This document shows positions 42,001 through 49,806 of a stretch of 49,806 nucleotides of DNA, piece by piece. A program made the position numbers and the translations under genes. The stretch spans positions 1-49,806 of the forward strand of contig JADGHL010000025.1 in assembly GCA_019686135.1 (NCBI GenBank). The letters run 5' to 3'. This DNA is from Myxococcaceae bacterium. GTDB lineage: Bacteria; Myxococcota; Myxococcia; Myxococcales; Myxococcaceae. The notes beneath the pieces are model-generated. The model did no database searches. It saw only the letters and a program-made list of their open reading frames with translations, and was not told where the DNA came from. How positions within the stretch are numbered: position 1 is the stretch's first letter; each line of letters starts with the position of its first letter.

Positions 42001-43479
42001 CGTCGCCGGCACCACGGCGCGCGTGCCGAGCCACTGGCCGACCAGGTCGTGAAAGGACGGTCCCCCGTCGGACAAAGGCCGCGCGAGCGCATCGTCGATG
42101 CGGCGGAGCTCGTCGTGGATCTGGCGCAGCTCCGCGTCGACGCGTGCCAGCTCGTTCCGGGCGTGCGCGTTGGGCTTCGTCTCCGAGAGCGCATCGAGCT
42201 GCTCGCGGATGCCCATGTAGAGATCGCGCTGATCGCGTTGCGCGTCGTGGACCACTGCGCACAGGCCGCCCAGGCCCAGAGCGTCGAGCCGGCTCTTCAC
42301 CACGTCGAGCGCCGTGCGCTTGTCGCAGACGAAGAGCACGCGCTGCCCGCGCGCGAGGTGGTCGCCGATGATGTTGGCGATCGTCTGCGACTTGCCCGTG
42401 CCCGGAGGGCCGTGGATCACCAGCCCCCGGGACGCGCGCGCCAGGCGGACCGCGCGGGCCTGGCAGGGATCCGCATGGGTGATGAGGTGTTCCGGCTCGG
42501 CAAGATCGAAGTCGCCCGATGCGGCGTGGCCGTTCGCGGAGGCGCAGCCGGCGGGCGTGCCCAGGCTCACGTCGGAGCGGACGAAGCTCTCGATCGGACC
42601 CTGGAGCGGCTCGCCTTCGACGAGCGCCTCCATGTCCTCCACCAGGCTTTGGTTCGACAGCGGATACAGCCCGAGCACCGCGGAAGACAGGAGCCCCGAC
42701 CGGGCGTCCGGAGCACCGTCGTCATCCGACCGCGGGGTCGGCTCGATGAGCGTGTCCGGTCCCAGGTCCGCCGGCGCAGGGAGATCCAGCGCCGAGCACA
42801 CCGCCTTCGCGAGATCGTTGATTTCCCTCCAGGGCTGAGAACCGTTCTCGTCCGCGAAGAGCTCGCCGAGCTTCTTGCCCGTCTGCTGCTGGATCCAGAC
42901 CAGAAGCCCCGTGTTGGGCATCACCCGGTCCACACCCTCGCCGACCGAGGAGATTTCGATCGACGGCGCGCGCCCGGTGCGCGAGGTGATCCGCACCGGG
43001 ACGAACGCGAGCGGCGCGAGGATCCGCCGCGTCGAACTCAAGCGCCCCGAAGCCTTGCCGGGCGGAAGGTGCAGGAGCGGGAACCCGATGTGCAGCGCGT
43101 GCGCGCCCGTGTCCTGTTCGAAGGTGCGCGCGTCCTCCGCGATGGTTGCGAGCTTACGGAGAAGCGCCTGCTGCTCATTCCAGGCCTTGAGGGCGGCCTG
43201 CTCCTCCGCGGAGAGCGTCGCCTCTCCGTCCGGATCGACCTCAGCCCGGACCGTCGGAGCCCGGGCCTTGCCGACCAGCTTCACCGACGCCGCGTCCGAG
43301 AGCACGCCCGCGACGATCGTGTTGGCCGCTGTCCCATCCAGCTTCGAGAGCTGGGTCAGGTCGATGCGCTGGCGGCTGTTGTGCGGCCGGCAGTTGAGGC
43401 TCGGGCCGGAGGTGAGCGAGGCGTAGAGCCGCTCCAGCATCCGGGAGAGCACGCCGCTGGAAGGTGAGGTCGATGGCAT
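39064..43479 (-). CDS. DUF4011 / superfamily-1 helicase / Vsr-like nuclease fusion (Hhe-type)
   Basis: A 1471-residue protein started at the ATG at 43479. Residues 1-270 hold the DUF4011 region (LNCRPHNSRQRIDLTQL, then GFPLLHLPPGK). The helicase core follows: Walker A IHGPPGTGKSQTIANII (Lys363), Walker B DVLIFDESSQCRLEEA (Asp1016-Glu1017), GDPRQLPPTRFF, QGDERDHIIISTTYGPDP and LNVLVTRAREEVHLVTS. A long helical insertion (about 420-930) separates the motor parts. The C-terminal 120 residues are a PD-(D/E)xK nuclease fold of the Vsr/MTES_1575 type (WGNEGFCVDLALRHP, GVLCDGARFDKARDRVEWDV, LEGQGWRFVRLWS). DUF4011-helicase-Vsr proteins include Hhe, a single-protein anti-phage system. Defence here is inferred. 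It is divergent from dnaE. Confidence 0.88.
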   Translation of the reverse strand: MPSTSPSSGVLSRMLERLYASLTSGPSLNCRPHNSRQRIDLTQLSKLDGTAANTIVAGVLSDAASVKLVGKARAPTVRAEVDPDGEATLSAEEQAALKAWNEQQALLRKLATIAEDARTFEQDTGAHALHIGFPLLHLPPGKASGRLSSTRRILAPLAFVPVRITSRTGRAPSIEISSVGEGVDRVMPNTGLLVWIQQQTGKKLGELFADENGSQPWREINDLAKAVCSALDLPAPADLGPDTLIEPTPRSDDDGAPDARSGLLSSAVLGLYPLSNQSLVEDMEALVEGEPLQGPIESFVRSDVSLGTPAGCASANGHAASGDFDLAEPEHLITHADPCQARAVRLARASRGLVIHGPPGTGKSQTIANIIGDHLARGQRVLFVCDKRTALDVVKSRLDALGLGGLCAVVHDAQRDQRDLYMGIREQLDALSETKPNAHARNELARVDAELRQIHDELRRIDDALARPLSDGGPSFHDLVGQWLGTRAVVPATVSLEGVRLPEVTSRERELRELFDRGVRENWPDNPWREAVGVDLAAWQSAPVAGHRQRLETLLEPARSCDATRDPRILPFSLDGNLEAEIEARERVARNLEAAIASAPAETIARWASASSAELEAAHAELTPALAQVDLIARGPLDAELALVHRSSPLSLAVVVQAISAVGAWLTISRKWYRWFCFGRKKAARLVLQRFGLQLAVDTAERVAKFLDGLRARQVVGDLHQRLFSAGAALASPAPDDVLVSSARAHQAVFELLAAIDTTPALAHIAAGLRERLRGDRAAHSELLEGLRASAKRGGAIGAFVRAMEATGLLSPSFRSELERSLRAGEAAEPAVATLLSRISSVEGILRIKDGLANLPAPVLASVRALADAGLDGEHGYAALFKAAAASELRARLKASPELQKVDPAGLEALHARYRALDDQRKPLVRDAILHLWTTRQKERLLASTGTRLNPAGAELKRRLMVRGQRVMRVRQMIAAGAQIEGGDPLFDVRPVWMASPETVAQIFPRAPLFDVLIFDESSQCRLEEALPVLLRARRVVIAGDPRQLPPTRFFESSVAQSTDEEPEGNQALFEAQQSEVEDLLSAALNLDIEQCYLDVHYRSRNADLIEFSNRNFYDARLQAIPGHPSNLGVRAPLRLVHVDGTYHKRVNQKEAETVVELVRELLSRPEPPSIGIACFNLSQREAILNALDAAAAEDPEFAARLAAARTRQGQDSFEGLFVKNLENVQGDERDHIIISTTYGPDPSGRFYRRFGPLAQAGGGRRLNVLVTRAREEVHLVTSIPPEVYRALPPIPDGVVPNGGWLLFAYLQFAEELEKAYAARRDEEADDARTEDGRKATVRTRPSKTESAWARALAKHLAQALGTSSDLYWGNEGFCVDLALRHPLRRDLVTVGVLCDGARFDKARDRVEWDVFRTRVLEGQGWRFVRLWSPHFFRDPESALQAIAKAAAENLAKRPIAGALEADTPGRRVLH

Positions 43480-43573
43480 GTGCGTGAGAGATGGTATGAG
43501 GCGCCCGGGCGCGCACTGTTGCACGAAGCGTTACGTTCTTCCGCTCCGGCCAACCGTCGAGCGGTCCGTTCCG

Positions 43574-43601
43574 AAAAAAACCATCGCTCACAGGTAGTGA
43601 G
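43574..43601 (-). terminator. Weak terminator-like hairpin with T-run
   Basis: On the minus strand, CTCAC-tacct-GTGAG (43587-43601) is followed after six bases by seven T residues (43580-43574). It lies 18 bases past the end of the broken lipoprotein frame, which supports a former minus-strand transcript ending here, upstream of the helicase-nuclease gene. Confidence 0.35.
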
Positions 43602-43619
43602 GTGCGCCCGGTCTGCTCC

Positions 43620-43880
43620 CTACGGTGAAGCCAGCCGCATCATCACGTCCGCCCGGACGCCCATGAACGGGGCAAAAGGTGCGCCTTCGCCCGGAGCGGT
43701 TCCCACAGCTCCGCGGCCCGGTCCAGCTCGACAAGCGCCTCCGAATCACCAGATTCCCGGCGACGACAACGCCTGCGCCACCCGGCCAGTGCGTGGAGTC
43801 ATGGTGGAATCCGGCGTGCACGCCACCAACAACACCGCGCCGACAAGGAAGCCGACATCTGGGATTCGGATCAGAGCCAT
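43620..43880 (-). pseudogene. Decayed small lipoprotein gene
   Basis: The ATG at 43880 opens a convincing lipoprotein signal (RIPDVGFLVGAVLLVACTPD, Cys21) and a typical mature start (STMTPRTGRVAQALSS). The frame ends at a TGA at 43746-43748. One of the other frames continues in a protein-like way (GDSEALVELDRAAELWEPL) for about 35 residues, so a one-base shift near 43755-43765 is likely. The region may be a small lipoprotein gene in decay; the alternative is a 44-residue intact protein. No clear ribosome site precedes the ATG. Confidence 0.35.
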
Positions 43881-44008
43881 GGGGACGCCGAACGTCCCGG
43901 TCCAACGCGAGAACTCGCCTCGACCCACGTCACCCCCACCTGTTAGAAAGTCCGCCCGTCGTTACGCGGACTTACCCGCGCTCCATCCCCGCGGAATCAC
44001 TCAGGCTC

Positions 44009-47599
<3,591 letters not shown>

Positions 47600-47608
47600 G
47601 AACCGCGC

Positions 47609-47941
47609 TCAGGCGCTTTCGGCGCCGCCCATGCTCTCGGCGATCCACTTCAGGTAGGGCACGTGCCCGTCCGCCACGTCGAGCCGGAGCACCTCCGGCA
47701 CCTGGTACGGGTGCAGCTCGACGATCCGCGCCCGGAGGGCTTCGAAGCGCTCGGCCCGGGACTTGAGAATCAAGAGCACCTCCGGGTCGTCGCAGATCTT
47801 TCCCTCCCACCGGTAGATGGAGCGGAGGCCGGGGATGATGTTCCCGCAGGCGGCCAGGCGCTCCTCCACGAGCGTCCGTGCGATGCTCGCGGCCTTCTTC
47901 CCGTCGGGAACGGTGACCAGCACGACGATGGCGTCGCTCAT
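47609..47941 (-). CDS. cutA: CutA-type divalent-cation tolerance protein
   Basis: A 110-residue protein of the CutA family, a small trimeric ferredoxin-like fold: IVVLVTVPDGKKAASIAR, LVEERLAACGNIIPGLRSI, YRWEGKICDDPEVLLILKS, ELHPYQVPEVLRLDV and YLKWIAESM. I take the ATG at 47941 since longer in-frame extensions are not conserved. It converges on dnaE, ten bases apart. Members are implicated in copper and divalent-cation handling in E. coli, though the exact function remains uncertain. Confidence 0.96.
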   Translation of the reverse strand: MSDAIVVLVTVPDGKKAASIARTLVEERLAACGNIIPGLRSIYRWEGKICDDPEVLLILKSRAERFEALRARIVELHPYQVPEVLRLDVADGHVPYLKWIAESMGGAESA

Positions 47942-48003
47942 GAAGGCCACTTCGGCGCGGCGGCGCGCACCCGTCAAGTCCGCTCGGCATCGGAAGCGCC
48001 CGG

Positions 48004-48420
48004 TCAGGCCTGTGGGTCGAGCAACTCGTCGTACCCGCGCCCGAGGAACTGGAGCAGGCAGAACCCGTGGCCGAATGGATCGGCCAGATTCGCCATCCGG
48101 CCCCAGCGTGCGGTGACGGGCTCGCGGTCGAGGGTCGCCCCGGCGGCGATGGCGCGCTGTACGGCGCTGTCGAGATCGTCGACCACCAGATCGAGGTGCA
48201 CCGGAGTCCAGTGCCGGCGGTAGTCGCGCTCCGCGTCGATCTTCGGCGAGGGCTTCGTCCCAGCGGCTTTGTTCAGCAGGTGAAGAGGGCATGAGGCGCC
48301 GGTGAGCTCGGCGAACGAATCGCCCAGACGGCGCGACACGGTGAGGCCGAAGGCGCGCGTGTAGAAGGCAATCGCCCTGTCGAGATCCGGGACGTCGATG
48401 CAGACGAAGAGTTGGCGCAT
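48004..48420 (-). CDS. VOC-family (glyoxalase-like) protein
   Basis: A 138-residue vicinal-oxygen-chelate fold protein made of two beta-alpha-beta-beta-beta halves: LFVCIDVPDLDRAIAFYTRA for the first and HLDLVVDDLDSAVQRAIAAG for the second, ending with NLADPFGHGFCLLQF. The His in VHLDL is a likely metal ligand in the second half; in the first half the place of the metal His is Cys in FVCID, so the metal site may be changed. Such proteins act as lyases, dioxygenases or resistance proteins; no assignment is possible. Confidence 0.88.
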   Translation of the reverse strand: MRQLFVCIDVPDLDRAIAFYTRAFGLTVSRRLGDSFAELTGASCPLHLLNKAAGTKPSPKIDAERDYRRHWTPVHLDLVVDDLDSAVQRAIAAGATLDREPVTARWGRMANLADPFGHGFCLLQFLGRGYDELLDPQA

Positions 48421-48485
48421 GTGCGGGAATCCATCCTGCCCCCGCTTCGCACGATGCGCACCCTCAGGGGACAGGGAGGTGCGAG

Positions 48486-48884
48486 ATGCCGGAGAAGCAG
48501 ACGGTCGAGCGGGCGAAGAAGGACCTTCGTCAGGGAAAGGCGCCGGGTACGGCGGCCGGCGAGTTCGTGAGGGAGGAGATCAAGCACGTGCGCCGCGGCC
48601 AGCACGGCGCGAAGTCGCCGAAGCAGGCCATCGCGATCGGCCTGTCGAAGGCCCGGCGGGCAGGCGTTCCGCTCGGTCCGCCGAAGGAGGGTCGGGCGAG
48701 CTCGGGGACGCGGAAGCAGGCGATGCGCGATCTGAAGAGGGGGCAGGAACGGAGGAAGACGCGCGCCTCGCCGAAACGGAGGCAGGCCTCACGGGGCGTG
48801 CTGAAGCGGCAGCCGGGGTCGACCGCCTCGAAGAGGGCGCCGTCGAAGCAGGCGAAGAGCGCTGCGCGCCGGCGGCGCAAGTAG
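48486..48884 (+). CDS. Basic DUF6496-type protein
   Basis: A 132-residue, very Lys/Arg-rich protein. GGAGG 6 bases before the ATG at 48486 sets the start. The first 75 residues show the DUF6496 pattern (QGKAPGTAAGEFVREEIKHV, HGAKSPKQAIAIGLSKARRA). The C-terminal half is nearly only Lys, Arg, Ser and Ala (RRKTRASPKRRQASRG) and ends in RRRRK. It is likely a nucleic-acid-binding protein by composition. The family is frequent in soil bacteria and is of unknown function. Confidence 0.85.
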   Translation: MPEKQTVERAKKDLRQGKAPGTAAGEFVREEIKHVRRGQHGAKSPKQAIAIGLSKARRAGVPLGPPKEGRASSGTRKQAMRDLKRGQERRKTRASPKRRQASRGVLKRQPGSTASKRAPSKQAKSAARRRRK

Positions 48885-48919
48885 GGCCCATCCGGCGTCC
48901 GCGTCACCCGACCGGCGCC

Positions 48920-49521
48920 TCAGCGCGTCTGGGCGATCGCGTCCTGGATCGCGCACTGCGCGGCGTCCTCGAGCTCGATCGCCACGGTCGGATGGAGGCC
49001 GCTCATCCGGGAGCACTGGGCGATCCACCCGAGCTCGCTCCCGTCCGCGCTCATGCCGACGCGCACCTGCACCGTGTTGTTCTCGCGAGCGGGCGAAATC
49101 GCGGACGCCCTCGCGGGGATCACCAACTTCGCCTGGACGATCCCGTCGGCGTGGGCCTCCGCGAGCGGGAGATCCTCGAAGAGCGCCCCGATCCGACGGC
49201 GCGACTTCGCCTGCGCGACTTTCTCGCCGAAGAGCTTGAGCTCCTCCGACACCTCATCCCGAGTCCGTGCGGAGCTCACCAGCGTCTCCGCGTCGACCAG
49301 CGAGTAGCCGGCGAACTCGAGCTCGGTCTGGAGCACTCCGTTGACCCCGGTCGCGTAGCCGTCTTCGCAGAGGTCTTCGACAAACGTACAGCGTGCGGGC
49401 AAGAGCAGGAGCCGGTGGGGCTTCCGATCCCACGCAGGACCGACCGAGACCTGGGCGCGCGGCGCGGCGCAGCCGGCCAACAGGAGGACGGCGATCGAGC
49501 GGAGCAGACGAAGCGAAGCAT
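48920..49521 (-). CDS. Lipoprotein of unknown function, probable frameshift next to the start
   Basis: The frame ending at 48920 encodes about 200 residues: a lipoprotein signal (LRLLRSIAVLLLAGCAAP, lipobox LAGC) and a mature part (DRKPHRLLLLPARCTFVED, GYSLVDAETLVSSART, ADGIVQAKLVIPARAS, GWIAQCSRMSGLHPT). No ATG, GTG or TTG lies in this frame close to the signal. However an ATG at 49521 with AAAGGGA 7 bases upstream sits in the neighbouring frame (MLRFV...) exactly where the start is expected. A one-base shift between about 49500 and 49518 would join the two. The domain is reminiscent of GNA1162/LpoB-like lipoproteins, but I cannot assign it. Confidence 0.6.
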
Positions 49522-49806
49522 GCGCGAGTCCCTTTCTGGCGGTCCGATATCCGCGACGCGGCGACCCCGAGGCAACGCTCTGACTGAAAGGTGTCGCGCA
49601 CGGCAGACAGGCCGGGGAGCCGGCCGACGCGAACCACGAAGGCGTGCCGCCGCACCCGGCACCGGCGATCATCACCCGGTCGCTCTGCATCGGGCTTCGT
49701 GCGCTCGAGCGCGTGGGGACTTCAGTGCCCGGGTCGGATGCACCGGCGCCTCCTCATCGCCGACCCCGGGCACCCGCCTCATCTGCGCGATTCATCTGGC
49801 CGGGGT
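49522..49806. other. No supported gene at the right edge
   Basis: The last 285 bases contain open frames on both strands, as any GC-rich DNA does, but none with a plausible ribosome site, signal peptide or recognisable domain. The region probably holds the promoter of the minus-strand lipoprotein and part of an unresolved neighbour. Confidence 0.5.

Noticed and set aside
38398..43467. Long plus-strand frames of 962 and 715 residues opposite the helicase-nuclease gene
   Set aside because: They are Arg/Ala/Glu/Leu-rich, lack domains and starts, while the minus strand carries full helicase and nuclease motifs.
43746..43748. In-frame TGA as a selenocysteine codon in the small lipoprotein
   Set aside because: There is no SECIS-like hairpin, no selenoprotein family, and a frameshift explains the continuing protein-like frame better.
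43679..44008. An upstream extension of DnaE by 110 residues
   Set aside because: The extension is not DnaE-like; the PHP domain begins normally at the ATG at 44009.

Overview
The window is very GC-rich, almost fully coding, and has no rRNA, intact tRNA, CRISPR array, transposase or integrase that I can see. The gene content points to a member of the Myxococcota (delta-proteobacterial lineage): a DUF1592-type haem protein paired with a Tat-exported DUF1552 protein, many lipoproteins with low-complexity Asp/Gly linkers, VWA proteins, a stressosome, a FHA/GAF/response-regulator flavour of signalling, GlnRS, and a DnaE1-type replicase. This assignment rests on family content only; no marker was searched.

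Layout. 1-5.0 kb: tail of a glycine-rich surface protein, the PSD-type cytochrome/DUF1552 operon, an SRPBCC membrane protein and a frame-broken gene. 5-15.9 kb: MsbA-like ABC exporter, response regulator, DUF1684 protein, a START-type protein, an EF-hand protein with a histone-like tail, a FAAH-like amidase, a YdfG-type dehydrogenase, a secreted tandem-repeat protein, glnS and a VWA lipoprotein. 15.9-22.2 kb: HAD hydrolase, endonuclease III, SDR, VWA protein, UDP-sugar pyrophosphorylase-like enzyme, a deleted FHA gene, a GAF protein and an orphan beta-class DNA methyltransferase. 22.2-24.4 kb: a propeller lipoprotein divergent from a Gre-like factor that lacks the catalytic acidic tip.

24.4-30.5 kb is a minus-strand lipid-utilisation unit: a 1196-residue VolA-like surface lipase with three N-terminal repeats, a FadL-type outer-membrane channel and an alpha/beta hydrolase. 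Divergent from it, 30.8-35.0 kb is a compact stressosome operon (RsbR, RsbS, RsbT, RsbX-like phosphatase) whose last gene is not RsbU but a hybrid histidine kinase carrying an RsbU-like N-terminal domain, so the classical partner-switching output seems to be rewired into two-component phosphorelay. 35.0-37.4 kb holds two divergent peptidoglycan hydrolases, neither with a visible signal peptide.

37.4-49.8 kb: nitronate monooxygenase, a small lipoprotein, a 1471-residue DUF4011/superfamily-1 helicase/Vsr-like nuclease fusion (the architecture of the Hhe anti-phage protein), dnaE, cutA, a VOC protein, a basic DUF6496 protein and a lipoprotein. Both flanks of the helicase-nuclease gene hold decayed coding fragments. 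At least four loci (4.1-5.0, 20.4-20.9, 43.6-43.9 and 49.5 kb) carry small indels that break otherwise convincing reading frames; these are either real gene decay or consensus errors in the assembly.
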